52,112 nucleotides of DNA from contig JAFXQD010000048.1 of assembly GCA_017527365.1 (NCBI GenBank), positions 1 to 52,112 of the forward strand, read 5' to 3'. Both the position numbers and the translations under genes were made by a program. Under the pieces are notes generated by a model, which saw only the letters and a program-made list of their open reading frames with translations, ran no database searches and had not been told where the DNA came from. Shown here piece after piece: positions 6,527-15,796 of this stretch. Every line of letters begins with the position of its first letter. The stretch's first letter is position 1. The stretch comes from Oscillibacter sp. (GTDB taxonomy: Bacteria; Bacillota; Clostridia; Oscillospirales; Oscillospiraceae).

Positions 6527-7705
6527 ATGCTGGACAGAATCAAAAACCGTCTGGACGATTTCTTTCGGGACGCGGATTTGCTCTTGCTCGGCCTCTGCTG
6601 TACCGCTTCCGTGTACGGCATTTTCCTCATTTACTCCGCCACCCGTTACCGGGGCGGAAACAGAAGCGTCATGATGCAGTCAATCGCGCTGGGCTTGGGC
6701 GTCCTCGCCTATATCCTCGCGGCGCAGGTTGACCTTGAGGCGCTTTTGAAGCGCTGGATTGCAATCGCGGTTTTCAACGTCACGCTGATTCTGCTGTTGC
6801 TCACGCCGCTGGGAATCGGCGGGGAGGAAATGGGGAACACCGCGTGGCTGAGATTTCCGGGCATTCCGGTTTCCGTCGGTCCGGCGGAAATCGTCAAGAT
6901 TACGTTTATCCTGCTCTTGGCGGGGCAAATGGCGTGGCTGAGGGAGGAAAGGCACGATTTGAAATCGTTCCCGGCGGCGGCCATGGTCGCGGGGCACACG
7001 ATTTTCCTTATGGGGTTCTACGTCGCTATCTCCGGGGACATGGGCAACGGCATTGTGCTGTTTTTTATCTTTATCTGTATGGCGTTCGCCGCCGGGTTCG
7101 CCTTGCGGTGGTTTATCGTGCTCTTCGGCGCGATAGGCGGCGCGGCCTACGCCGCTTGGCGGCTGGACTTGATTCCGCTCTACCAGAGGGAGCGCTTCAT
7201 CGTCGTGTTCGACCACAGTTATGACCCGCTGGGGCGCGGCTGGCAACAGAACCGGAGTATGCTTGCGCTGGGCTCCGGGGGCTTCTTCGGGCAGGGCTAT
7301 ATGCAGGGGACGCAGACGCAGAGCCTCTCGCAGGAGGCGCTTCCGTGGCGGCACACCGACTTCATCTTTTCCGTGTGCGGGGAGGAGCTTGGGCTTGTGG
7401 GCTGTCTGGCGGTCATGCTCCTGCTGCTGGCTATCATCATCCGCATTCTGATAGTAGCGCGGAACGCCGTCACGCCGTTCCATTGCAACGTATGCGTGGG
7501 CGTCGCGGCTATGCTCATGTTCCAGACCGTCATCAATATTGGGATGTGCCTGTTCGTCATGCCCGTTATCGGCATTACGTTGCCCTTTTTCAGTTACGGC
7601 GGTTCGTCGCTCCTGACGCTCTTTGCCGCCATGGGGATTGTGGCGGGCATAAAAATGCGCTCCACGTCCACGATACGCCGACCGCCGCCGAACATCCTGC
7701 GCTGA
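6527..7705 (+). CDS. FtsW/RodA/SpoVE (SEDS) peptidoglycan glycosyltransferase, probably RodA-type
   Basis: This 392-residue protein has about ten transmembrane helices. SEDS hallmarks are visible: IYSAT in the first helix (about 35-39), the extracytoplasmic stretch with SMLALGSGGFFGQG (about 244-257), HTDFIFSVCGEELG (about 277-290), and the C-terminal PFFSYGGSSLL (about 354-364). SEDS proteins polymerise glycan strands from lipid II together with a class B PBP. Sequence alone does not firmly separate RodA from FtsW or SpoVE. The short cytoplasmic start and the lack of a dcw-cluster neighbour such as murG favour RodA. ddl and murF follow, giving a wall-synthesis context. An AAGGAGGG site supports the ATG. 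Confidence 0.92.
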   Translation: MLDRIKNRLDDFFRDADLLLLGLCCTASVYGIFLIYSATRYRGGNRSVMMQSIALGLGVLAYILAAQVDLEALLKRWIAIAVFNVTLILLLLTPLGIGGEEMGNTAWLRFPGIPVSVGPAEIVKITFILLLAGQMAWLREERHDLKSFPAAAMVAGHTIFLMGFYVAISGDMGNGIVLFFIFICMAFAAGFALRWFIVLFGAIGGAAYAAWRLDLIPLYQRERFIVVFDHSYDPLGRGWQQNRSMLALGSGGFFGQGYMQGTQTQSLSQEALPWRHTDFIFSVCGEELGLVGCLAVMLLLLAIIIRILIVARNAVTPFHCNVCVGVAAMLMFQTVINIGMCLFVMPVIGITLPFFSYGGSSLLTLFAAMGIVAGIKMRSTSTIRRPPPNILR

Positions 7706-7707
7706 AC

Positions 7708-7737
7708 TCCGCCGCCCGCGTCGGCGGCGGACTTTTC
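7708..7737 (+). terminator. Terminator between the SEDS gene and ddl
   Basis: A 9-bp perfect stem TCCGCCGCC/GGCGGCGGA (7708-7716 with 7723-7731) is followed by CTTTTCC. The T-tract is short, so read-through is possible. Confidence 0.7.
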
Positions 7738-7755
7738 CGCGCTTTGAAAAAGAAG

Positions 7756-7784
7756 TTGTATTCGTCACGCGCCCGTGGTAAAAT
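7756..7784 (+). promoter_or_regulatory. Sigma-A promoter for ddl-murF
   Basis: -35 TTGTAT (7756-7761), a 17-base spacer, and -10 TAAAAT (7779-7784). It places transcription start near 7791. This rules out an upstream in-frame start codon at 7775 and supports the ddl start at 7856. Confidence 0.75.
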
Positions 7785-7792
7785 ACATAGGA

Positions 7793-7834
7793 TTGGCTGT
7801 GGGAACCCGTCGGGGACGGGAGGCGCACAGCCAA
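7793..7834 (+). promoter_or_regulatory. Nested leader hairpin directly ahead of the ddl ribosome binding site
   Basis: The outer stem TTGGCTGTG (7793-7801) pairs perfectly with CACAGCCAA (7826-7834). Inside it, CCCGTC (7806-7811) pairs with GACGGG (7815-7820). The hairpin starts at the predicted transcription start and ends right before the AGGGAGGA site. It could stabilise the 5' end or tune translation; no known riboswitch class is recognised. Confidence 0.5.
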
Positions 7835-7855
7835 AGGGAGGATTGTTTTTTAATT

Positions 7856-8911
7856 ATGAAAATTGTGGTTTTGGCGGGCGGGCTTTCGTCGGAACGCGCC
7901 GTTTCGCTGGCAACGTCCCGCGCCGTATGCGCGGCTCTGCGCGAAAAGGGACATCAGGCGGTTTTCGTTGACTTGTTTTTCGGCTTGCCGGACGCCCCGG
8001 AAAATCTGGAAAGCGTGTTCGACGCGCCCGACGGCCTGTGCCCGTCGGCGGAAATCGCGGAGCAGGCGCCGGATTTGGACGCCGTGCGCGAAAGCCGCGC
8101 CGGGGGTGGAAAATGCCTGTTCGGGCCGAACGTTCTGGAGCTCTGCCGCCTGTCGGATATTGTGTTCCTCGGCTTGCACGGGCGCGACGGCGAGGACGGG
8201 CGCGTGCAGGCGGCGCTCGACCTGTTCGGCGTGCCCTATACCGGGAGCGGCTATCTGGCTTCCGGGCTTGCCATGGACAAGGCTATGGCAAAGCGGCTGA
8301 TGGAATCCGCCGGAATCCCGACGCCAAAATGGGAACTGCTCCGCTATGCGGAATCCGATATTGACGGGCTTGCCGAAACCCTGCCCATGCCCTGCGTGAT
8401 TAAGTGCACGACGGGCGGTTCCTCTCTGGGGGTGTTCCTGCCCGACGACCGCGACGCCCTGCGCGACGCCCTGCGCAAAGTCTCCGACTACGGCGGGGAA
8501 GTCATCATGGAGGAGCGCGTTATAGGACGGGAATTGACCGTCGGCGTTTTGGGGGATACGGCGCTTCCCGCCGTGGAAATCGTGCCCGCCGTCAAGGAGT
8601 TCGACTACCGCGCCAAGTACCAGACGGGCGGGGCGCGGGAAATCTGCCCCGCGCCGATTACCCCCGAACAGCAGGAGGAGGCGGGGCGCCTTGCCCTGTT
8701 GCTGCATAAGACGCTGGGCTTGCAGGTCTACTCCCGGACGGATTTGCTGCTTGACAAGGAAGGGCGCTTCTGGTGTCTGGAAGTGAACTCCCTGCCCGGT
8801 CTGACGGGCGCGAGCCTTGTCCCGAAAGAGGCCGCCGCAATCGGCATGGCTTACCCGGAACTGTGCGAGGAGATTGTGCGGCAGTCCCTGCGATTGCAAA
8901 GGAGGGGTTGA
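7856..8911 (+). CDS. ddl: D-alanine--D-alanine ligase
   Basis: This ATP-grasp enzyme joins two D-alanines for the peptidoglycan stem peptide. The 351-residue protein starts MKIVVLAGGLSSERAVSL, the standard Ddl N-terminus with the substrate-binding glutamate in SSER. CTTGGSSLGV is the ATP-grasp glycine-rich loop, and EVNSLPGLT near the C-terminus holds metal ligands. The omega-loop region DYRAKYQTG has a tyrosine where D-Ala:D-Ala ligases have it and VanA-type D-Ala:D-Lac ligases do not, so D-Ala:D-Ala specificity is inferred. I chose 7856 because AGGGAGGA lies about 10 bases upstream and the promoter -10 box lies downstream of the alternative start at 7775. murF follows after 3 bases. Confidence 0.95.
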   Translation: MKIVVLAGGLSSERAVSLATSRAVCAALREKGHQAVFVDLFFGLPDAPENLESVFDAPDGLCPSAEIAEQAPDLDAVRESRAGGGKCLFGPNVLELCRLSDIVFLGLHGRDGEDGRVQAALDLFGVPYTGSGYLASGLAMDKAMAKRLMESAGIPTPKWELLRYAESDIDGLAETLPMPCVIKCTTGGSSLGVFLPDDRDALRDALRKVSDYGGEVIMEERVIGRELTVGVLGDTALPAVEIVPAVKEFDYRAKYQTGGAREICPAPITPEQQEEAGRLALLLHKTLGLQVYSRTDLLLDKEGRFWCLEVNSLPGLTGASLVPKEAAAIGMAYPELCEEIVRQSLRLQRRG

Positions 8912-8914
8912 GCC

Positions 8915-10291
8915 ATGCGCGCCATGCAGGTACCGGAAATCGCCGCGACGGTGCGCGGAATCTGGAAGAACAGCGGCTATCCCGCGCCGCCCGTGAGCGC
9001 CATTTGCACGGACAGCAGGAACATCGTCCCCGGCTGTCTCTTTATCCCCATCGTCGGCGACCGCTTCGACGGGCACGACTATATTTTGGACGCCTTGGAC
9101 GCCGGCGCCGCCGGGTGCCTCTTTTCCCGCCCCCCGGAAATCCGCCGCCCCGACAAGTTTTATATCCGCGTGCAGGATACCCGGCTCGCGCTCGGCGCGC
9201 TGGCGGCGGCGTGGCGGAATGATTTCAAGATTCCCTTTGTCCAGATTACCGGAAGCGTCGGAAAGACCACGACCAAAGAAATGATTGCGTCCGTTTTGCG
9301 TGAAAAACTGCGCGTCCTGAAAACGGAAGGCAACCTGAATAATAATATCGGCGTCCCGCTGACGCTCTTAAAGCTCGCCCCCGGCGACGAGGCCGCCGTC
9401 ATTGAGACGGGCATGAACCATTTCGGGGAAATCGAGTACCTTACAAGCCTTGTCCGCCCGGACATCGCCGTCATTACGAATATCGGCGACGCGCATATTG
9501 AGTTTCTGGGCAGTCGGGAGGGCGTCCTGAAAGCCAAATGCGAGATTTTCACGCATTTGCGGGAGGGCGGGCTTGCAATCCTCAACGGCGACGACCCGCT
9601 GTTAAATCAAGTCGCGCCGCCGTTCCGCACGATACGTTGCGGGTATTCGCCGCGCTGTCAGGCGCGGATTACGGATTTCATCGACCGGAGCGTGAACGGC
9701 ATAAGCTGCGCGGTGCGCACGGAGCGCGGCGAGTACAAGTTGGAAGTGCCCGCGCCGGGCGGGTATATGGCGATTCCGGCGGCGATGGCGGTCGCGGTCG
9801 GCGAGGCGCTGGGCTTGGGGCATGACGAGATTGTCCGGGGCGTGGCGAACTACGTCCCCGCCGGGTCAAGAATGCGCGTGTTGCATTTGCCGGGCAACCG
9901 CATTGTGCTTGACGACTGCTACAACGCGAACCCGCAATCCGTGACGGCGGCTTTGGAAGTGCTGTCGCGCACGGAGTGCGAAAAGCGCGTGGCGGTGCTG
10001 GGCGACATGGGCGAACTCGGCGGCTACGCCAAACAAGCCCATTACAACATGGGCGCCTTGACTTCCATGCTTGGCATTGACTACGTGGTGGCGATTGGCC
10101 CCCGCGCCGTCGATATTGCGGACGGCGCGACGCAGAACGGCGGCGACGCAATCCACTTCGACACGAAAGAAGCCGCCATGGACGAACTCAAGCGGCAGTT
10201 GGAGCCGAACAGCGCCATGTTGGTAAAGGCTTCCCACGCCATGAACTTCGGACAGATTGTCACGGAACTGACAAACGCGTACCATGATTGA
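8915..10291 (+). CDS. murF: UDP-N-acetylmuramoyl-tripeptide--D-alanyl-D-alanine ligase
   Basis: MurF adds the D-Ala-D-Ala dipeptide made by Ddl to the UDP-MurNAc-tripeptide, completing the cytoplasmic precursor. The 458-residue protein has the N-terminal substrate domain with TDSR (about 30-33), the ATP-binding P-loop ITGSVGKTTTK (about 109-119), the conserved NNNIGVP segment (about 142-148), and the C-terminal domain with DDCYNANPQSV (about 331-341). Length is normal. The first ATG at 8915 is 9 bases after GGAGG; a second ATG at 8924 is possible but less well spaced. Its end overlaps the next start by 8 bases. Confidence 0.96.
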   Translation: MRAMQVPEIAATVRGIWKNSGYPAPPVSAICTDSRNIVPGCLFIPIVGDRFDGHDYILDALDAGAAGCLFSRPPEIRRPDKFYIRVQDTRLALGALAAAWRNDFKIPFVQITGSVGKTTTKEMIASVLREKLRVLKTEGNLNNNIGVPLTLLKLAPGDEAAVIETGMNHFGEIEYLTSLVRPDIAVITNIGDAHIEFLGSREGVLKAKCEIFTHLREGGLAILNGDDPLLNQVAPPFRTIRCGYSPRCQARITDFIDRSVNGISCAVRTERGEYKLEVPAPGGYMAIPAAMAVAVGEALGLGHDEIVRGVANYVPAGSRMRVLHLPGNRIVLDDCYNANPQSVTAALEVLSRTECEKRVAVLGDMGELGGYAKQAHYNMGALTSMLGIDYVVAIGPRAVDIADGATQNGGDAIHFDTKEAAMDELKRQLEPNSAMLVKASHAMNFGQIVTELTNAYHD

Positions 10292-12187
10292 GATACAGGC
10301 GAAAGACATTGTAAAATCCTTCGAGGTGGGGAACCCCGTCCTGAACGGGCTGACTTTTCAGGTTGACGCCGGGGAGCGCGTCGGGATACTGGGGCGCAAC
10401 GGGACGGGAAAATCTACCCTGTTTAAAATCCTGACCGGGGAAATAGACTATGACACGGGGCAGTTGACGCTCGCGCCGGGAAAGCGCGTCGGGCTGATTT
10501 CGCAATCCCCGTTTATCCGCCGGGTTTCGCGGTCGAGGACGTTCTGCGCTCCGCGTTCGGGCGGCTGGAAAAGCTGTCGGAGGAAATGCGGGCGCTGGAA
10601 GCGCGCATGGAATCCGGCGACGCCGACGCCGTGCTTTTGCGCCGCTACGACGCCCTTTCCGAACGCTTCGCCCGCTTCGGCGGCTATGACACCGATGTCG
10701 CCGTCAACAAGATTGTGAACGGGCTTTCGATTCCGCCCGCGCAGAGGCGGCAGTCGTTCGACAGCTTGTCGGGCGGGGAGAAAACACGCGTCAACCTTGC
10801 GCGGCTGATTCTGGAAGACACGGATATTCTGTTGCTTGACGAGCCGACAAACCATCTGGACTTGCACGCCGTCGAATGGCTGGAAGAGTATCTGGAAAGT
10901 TTCCGGGGCACGGTTCTGACGATTTCCCACGACCGCTATTTCCTTGACCGCACGGTGAAGCGCATTTTGGAGTTGGACGGCGGGAAAGCGGTTTCCTATG
11001 CCGGGAACTACAGCGCTTACGCGGTGGAGAAGGAGCGGCGCGAACTGGAACAGGCGCGGCGTTACAAACGCGAACAGGCGGAGATTGAGCGTTTGACGGA
11101 GACCGCCCGCAAAATGCACGAGCACAACACGGAGTTGTTGCACAAACGCGCCTTTTCCATTGAGAAGCGCATAGAGCGTATGCGCACGGTGTCGCGCCCC
11201 GCGCAACGGCGCAAGCTGGACGCCCGCTTTACCGCCGCCGAGTTTCGCGGCGACGAGGTTCTTTCCATGCGCAACCTGTCCATGTCCTACGGCGCAAAGC
11301 GGCTCTTCGACGGAATCAGCCTCAAAATCGAGGGCGGGGAGAGAATCGCGCTTATCGGCGACAACGGCGCCGGGAAATCCACGCTCTTAAAGATTATCAT
11401 GGGCGAGGAGTACCCCGACGCGGGGCGCGTCCGCATCGGGCCGCAGACCCGGATTTCCTATCTCCCGCAGGTTATGGAATTTGAAAACCCCGCCTTTACC
11501 TTGCTTGATACCATGCTTTCCGCGAAACGCAACCTGTCGGCGCAGTCGGCGCGAAACCGTCTGGCGGCGTATGAGTTCGCGGGGGAGGACGTGTTCAAGC
11601 CCGTTTGCGTGCTGTCGGGCGGCGAACAAAGCCGCCTGCGGCTCTGTATGCTCATGGACGACGAAACCAACCTCTTGATTCTGGACGAGCCGACGAACCA
11701 TCTGGACATTGCGTCGCGGGAGTGGATAGAGGACGCGGCGGAGGCTTACGACGGCGCGTTATTGTTCGTCAGCCACGACCGCTACTTTATCAACCGTTTC
11801 GCCACGCGGATTTGGGAGCTTGCCGACGGCACAATCACGGATTATCCCATGGGATTCGCGCAGTACCGCGCCATGAAGTCGCAGGAAGAGGCGGAAAAGG
11901 CGCGTCAGGCGGAAGAGGAGAAAGCCGCGAAAGCGAAAGAAAAGAAGGCGGTCAAGCCGACGCGGGGCGGGAGACAGCAACAGTCCGCGAAGCGGCAGTT
12001 GACGATTTGCGAACGCGACATAGCGCGGCTGGAAGAGAAGATAGCCGCGCTGGACGCGTCCATGGAGGAATGCGCCGCGGATTATAAGAAATTGACGGAG
12101 CTTTCCGCCGAACGGGAAGCGGCGCAGTCGGAGCTTGACGCGCTTTACGAACGCTGGGAGGCGTTGAGCGAGGAGGCGGAGGCGTGA
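10284..12187 (+). pseudogene. ABC-F family ATPase interrupted by an apparent 1-nt frameshift
   Basis: The reading frame from 10284 encodes the start of an ABC-F protein with Walker A GRNGTGKST (residues 37-45) but leaves the family after about residue 76. The rest continues in another frame. From about 10508 that frame reads a normal continuation (VYPPGF...EDVLRSAFGRLEKL), then LSGGEKTRVNLA, the Walker B/ABC-F sequence LLLDEPTNHLDLHAVEWLE, the inter-domain linker, a second ABC domain (GDNGAGKST, LSGGEQSR, LILDEPTNHLDI) and a C-terminal coiled coil. Adding one C to the CCCC run at 10507-10510 would restore a single protein of about 634 residues. This is either a sequencing or assembly error or a real mutation. 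ABC-F proteins act on ribosomes; this domain layout resembles YdiF-type members rather than a clear antibiotic-resistance type. If translated from the internal ATG at 10586, the product would lack the first Walker A. Confidence 0.88.
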
Positions 12188-12957
12188 ACGGAAAGAATTT
12201 GACGGCGCGGGAAAAGCTCTTTCTAACGCTTGCGATACTGTCCACGCTTGCGGGCGTGATTGTGCAAGTCATTCCGGGTATGAAGTTTTCCGGGCAGTTG
12301 TTGCTTGCCGTCGCCGTCGGCTGTATTGCGTGGCTGTGCCTCTGCGACTGGGCGGAGCGGAGCGCGACCGGGAAACGCTGTCAGAAAATCTTTGTCGGCT
12401 GTCTTGCGGCGGGCGCGGCGCTGTTTTTGTCGCTGGAAATCTTTCTGTTCTCCTACGGCGCCCGCGACGACAGCGCGTTACCTTGCGACGCGCTCATAGT
12501 GCTGGGCGCGGGCGTCAACGGCGAAACGCCGTCGCTGTCCTTGCAGACGCGCATTGACGCGGCGGCGGCGTACCTGTCCGGGCGCCCCGGCGTTCCGGTC
12601 GTCTTGAGCGGCGGGCAGGGGCCGGGAGAGAATATCGCGGAGGCGCAAGCCATGGAAAACGCGTTGCGGGCGCGTTTTCCGGACAAGGCGTTTCTGTTGG
12701 AGGACAAATCGACCTCGACGGCGGAAAATTTCCGCTATTCCAAGGCGATTCTGAGCGCGGAGGGAATCGACCCGGAAAGCGCGTCTATTATGATAGTCAC
12801 GAACGATTTCCATATGGCGCGGGCTTGCCTTATCGCGCAACGGCAGGGAATCCATACGCTTACGCTTGCCGCGCCGTTGCCCTACGGCTGGCTGACAGTA
12901 AATTATTACATCCGGGAGGCGTTCGCGCTGGTCAAGACGGCTTTGCTTGACTGGTAA
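12184..12957 (+). CDS. YdcF family (DUF218) membrane protein
   Basis: The 257-residue protein has three N-terminal hydrophobic segments (about 10-30, 36-55 and 64-86) and then a DUF218/YdcF domain. The domain shows [12 protein letters not shown] (about 101-112), [11 protein letters not shown] (about 139-149), STSTAEN (about 178-184) and [13 protein letters not shown] (about 199-211), where the histidine is usually conserved. Relatives such as SanA and ElyC are linked to envelope integrity, but the reaction is unknown. The start is GTG at 12184, overlapping the stop codon of the ABC-F gene by 4 bases (GTGA), which suggests translational coupling. Confidence 0.88.
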   Translation: MNGKNLTAREKLFLTLAILSTLAGVIVQVIPGMKFSGQLLLAVAVGCIAWLCLCDWAERSATGKRCQKIFVGCLAAGAALFLSLEIFLFSYGARDDSALPCDALIVLGAGVNGETPSLSLQTRIDAAAAYLSGRPGVPVVLSGGQGPGENIAEAQAMENALRARFPDKAFLLEDKSTSTAENFRYSKAILSAEGIDPESASIMIVTNDFHMARACLIAQRQGIHTLTLAAPLPYGWLTVNYYIREAFALVKTALLDW

Positions 12958-12980
12958 TTTCGGGAAGGGAGGCGGCGGAA

Positions 12981-14045
12981 GTGTTGGAAAAATTGCAGGC
13001 TATGGAACTGCGTTATGAGAGCATACAGGCGCGGCTTTCGGATTCCGCCGTCTACGCCGACGCCGAACAGTTGCGGGAGTTGAACCGCGAACTGCGGGAA
13101 CTGTCGCCCGTCGTGGAGACCTACCGGAAGTGGAAAGCGGCGGGGGAAGCCCGCAAGGAGGCGGAAAAGCTCTTTTCCGACCCGGAGATGAAAGAGCTTG
13201 CGCGGGAGGAATGGGAGGCGCAGACGGCGGCGCAGGAGCGTTTCCGGGAGGAATTGCGCGTTTTGCTGTTGCCCAAAGACCCCGACGACGACAAAAACGT
13301 GATACTGGAAATCCGAAGCGGCGTCGGCGGGGAGGAGGGCGCGTTGTTCGCCCATTCGCTCTTGCGTATGTACTTGATGTATGCGCAAAAGCGCGGCTGG
13401 AAAACGGAGTTCTTGAACCTCAACGAGACGGAGTTGGGCGGCGTCAAGGAATGCGCCTTGCTTGTGGAGGGCGAAAGCGTGTACGCACGGCTGAAATTTG
13501 AAAGCGGCGTGCACCGCGTCCAGCGCGTGCCGGAGACGGAATCGGGCGGGCGAATCCACACCAGCGCGGCGACCGTCGCCGTACTGCCGGAGGCGGAGGA
13601 AGTCGACGTGCGGATTGACCCGAAGGATTTGCAGATTGACACTTACCGCTCGTCCGGCGCGGGCGGACAGCACGTCAACAAGACGGAATCCGCCATACGG
13701 ATTACGCATATCCCCACGGGGCTTGTCGTGGAGTGCCAAGACGAGCGGAGCCAGTATAAGAACAAGGACAAGGCGATGAAAGTCCTGCGTTCGCGCCTGC
13801 TGGACATGGAGCGCGGGAAGCGGGACGCCGCCGCAGCCGCCGAACGAAAAAGCATGGTGGGGAGCGGCGACCGTTCGCAACGCGTCCGCACGTACAATTT
13901 CCCGCAGGGGCGCGTGACCGACCACAGAATCGGCTTGACGCTGTACCAAATCGGCGCCATCATGGACGGCGCCCTTGACGAGCTGATAGACGCGCTGATA
14001 ACCGCAGACCGCGCCGCGAAGCTGGCGCAGTCCGCGACTTCATAG
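12981..14045 (+). CDS. prfA: Peptide chain release factor 1
   Basis: This factor recognises UAA and UAG and triggers peptide release. The 354-residue protein has the N-terminal helical domain, the codon-recognition PxT motif in [11 protein letters not shown] (about 173-183, PET here; RF2 would have SPF), and the catalytic GGQ in [14 protein letters not shown] (about 223-236). The start is GTG at 12981 with AAGGGAGG about 9 bases upstream. RF1 genes are often followed by prmC; here a TsaC-CoaE fusion comes next and prmC is not seen. Confidence 0.96.
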   Translation: MLEKLQAMELRYESIQARLSDSAVYADAEQLRELNRELRELSPVVETYRKWKAAGEARKEAEKLFSDPEMKELAREEWEAQTAAQERFREELRVLLLPKDPDDDKNVILEIRSGVGGEEGALFAHSLLRMYLMYAQKRGWKTEFLNLNETELGGVKECALLVEGESVYARLKFESGVHRVQRVPETESGGRIHTSAATVAVLPEAEEVDVRIDPKDLQIDTYRSSGAGGQHVNKTESAIRITHIPTGLVVECQDERSQYKNKDKAMKVLRSRLLDMERGKRDAAAAAERKSMVGSGDRSQRVRTYNFPQGRVTDHRIGLTLYQIGAIMDGALDELIDALITADRAAKLAQSATS

Positions 14046-14106
14046 CCGCCGACGGGAGCGGCGTAAAGAGAAACGGGAGAAACGAAAGGACTGTCACGGG
14101 AGAGAC

Positions 14107-15792
14107 ATGGAAACCTTGTATTTTGATTTGCGGGACACGAGAGGGCAACAGCGGGCGGTGTCGGATAAAATCAGGGAGGCGGCGCGGATTCTGCGCGAGG
14201 GCGGGCTTGTCGCCATGCCCACGGAGACCGTTTACGGATTGGGCGCCAACGCGCTGAACGAGGAAGCGGTGGGGCGCATTTTCGAGGTCAAGGGGCGCCC
14301 GCAGGACAACCCGCTGATTCTCCATTTGAGCGGGGCGCAGTGGCTCCCGCGCTATTGCGCCGACATTCCGCCGCTTGCGTTCGCGCTGGCGCGGAAGTTC
14401 TGGCCGGGACCCCTGACGCTTGTTTTAAAACGCCGGAACAACGTCCCCGACCGCGTGACCGCCGGGCTGGATACCGTCGCCGTGCGCTGCCCCAACCACC
14501 CGGTGGCGCTGGCGCTGATTCGGGAATTAGGCTTGCCAATCGCCGCGCCGAGCGCGAACCTGTCCGGGCGGCCAAGCTGTACGAGCGCGCAGGAAGTCTT
14601 GGAGGACATGGACGGCAAAATAGAGGCCGTCGCGGACGGCGGCCCGTGCGCGGTGGGCGTCGAGTCCACGATTCTGGACTTGACGGAACCCCAGCCGCGC
14701 CTGCTCCGTCCGGGCGGCGTGCCCGTGGAGGCGATAGAGGCGCTGGCGGGGGCGGTCGCCGTTGACGGCGCCGTGACGGGCGCGGACGAGAACTCGCGCC
14801 CCAAAGCCCCCGGCATGAAATACCGCCACTACGCGCCCCGCGCCCCGCTGACGGTGTTCAGCGGCTCCCCCGACGCGACCGCCCGCGAAATGGCGCGGCG
14901 GATGTCCCCGGACACGGGCATTATCTGCTTTGACGAGTATCTGCACCTGTTCCCGAATCAGGAAACGCGCTCCCTTGGCCCCTACAACGAGCCGGGCAGG
15001 CAGGCGCGGCGGCTGTTTTCCGTGCTCCGGGCGTTCGACGAAATCCCGTGCGCGGAGATTTACGCGCAGTGTCCGGACAGCCGGGGACTTGGGCTGGCGG
15101 TGTCGAACCGCCTCAAACGCGCCGCCGGGTTTCATGTCGTGGAATGCGGGGCGCAGAGAATCATACTGGGCTTGACGGGCGGCACGGGCGCGGGAAAGTC
15201 CACCGTGTTGCAAATCGTGGAGGACATGGGCGGGAGCGTCTTGGACTGCGACAAGCTCTATAATGAAATGCTCAACTCCAACGAGGCTATGCGCGGGGAA
15301 ATCCGCGTGGCGTTCCGCCGCGCCTTCACGGCGAGCGGCGAGCTGGACAGGAAGAAGCTCGGCGCGGAAGTGTTCTCCAACAAAGACCGCATGGCGCGGC
15401 TTAACCGCATTGTCTACCGCCACCTTGTGCCGGAGATAGAGCGGCGGCTTGCGTCCGTGGAGGAGGGGCTGTGCGCCGTGGACGCCGTGAACCTTGCGGA
15501 AAGCGGACTGTCGCGCCTGTGCGACGCGACCATCGCCGTGACGGCCCCTATGGAAGTGCGGGTGCGGCGCATTATCTCCCGCGACGGCATTTCCGAACAG
15601 TACGCGAGGCTCCGCATTTCCGCGCAGAAGCCCGACGAATACTACCGGAGCAAGTGCGACTACGAGCTAAACAACGTCGCCGACACGCCGGAAACCTTCT
15701 TAAAGGACGCCCGGATTTTCCTGCAACGCCTGATTGAGCAGTTGCAGGAGGAAAAACGCTACGGAATTACAACAAATAGAAAGGGAAGATGA
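14107..15792 (+). CDS. Fusion: L-threonylcarbamoyladenylate synthase (TsaC/Sua5) + dephospho-CoA kinase (CoaE)
   Basis: One uninterrupted 561-residue frame carries two complete enzymes. Residues about 20-205 are a YrdC/TsaC domain (AMPTETVYGLGANAL at 36-50, KGRPQDNPL at 62-70, SANLSGRPS at 149-157), which makes threonylcarbamoyl-AMP for tRNA t6A37. Residues about 232-343 are the Sua5 C-terminal domain (PGMKYRHYAP at 235-244). Residues about 351-555 are CoaE, the last step of CoA synthesis, with P-loop GLTGGTGAGKST (355-366), LDCDKLYNEML (379-389) and ITVTAPMEVRVRRI-type lid sequence. TsaC and CoaE are normally separate genes, so this is unusual. There is no internal start with a good ribosome binding site near the junction (about 15157) that would clearly give free CoaE. 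Confidence 0.93.
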   Translation: METLYFDLRDTRGQQRAVSDKIREAARILREGGLVAMPTETVYGLGANALNEEAVGRIFEVKGRPQDNPLILHLSGAQWLPRYCADIPPLAFALARKFWPGPLTLVLKRRNNVPDRVTAGLDTVAVRCPNHPVALALIRELGLPIAAPSANLSGRPSCTSAQEVLEDMDGKIEAVADGGPCAVGVESTILDLTEPQPRLLRPGGVPVEAIEALAGAVAVDGAVTGADENSRPKAPGMKYRHYAPRAPLTVFSGSPDATAREMARRMSPDTGIICFDEYLHLFPNQETRSLGPYNEPGRQARRLFSVLRAFDEIPCAEIYAQCPDSRGLGLAVSNRLKRAAGFHVVECGAQRIILGLTGGTGAGKSTVLQIVEDMGGSVLDCDKLYNEMLNSNEAMRGEIRVAFRRAFTASGELDRKKLGAEVFSNKDRMARLNRIVYRHLVPEIERRLASVEEGLCAVDAVNLAESGLSRLCDATIAVTAPMEVRVRRIISRDGISEQYARLRISAQKPDEYYRSKCDYELNNVADTPETFLKDARIFLQRLIEQLQEEKRYGITTNRKGR

Positions 15793-15796
15793 TTTC

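Noticed and set aside
7775-7855. Longer start for ddl at 7775
   Set aside because: It lies before the -10 box of the ddl promoter, and the first 27 residues do not resemble Ddl; the start at 7856 has a strong ribosome binding site.
10284-12187. Two separate ABC proteins instead of one broken gene
   Set aside because: The first frame loses the family pattern exactly where the second gains it, and one added C joins them into a normal ABC-F protein.
15734-15796. Longer start for the M18 aminopeptidase
   Set aside because: It would overlap the upstream fusion gene by 59 bases and lacks a ribosome binding site.
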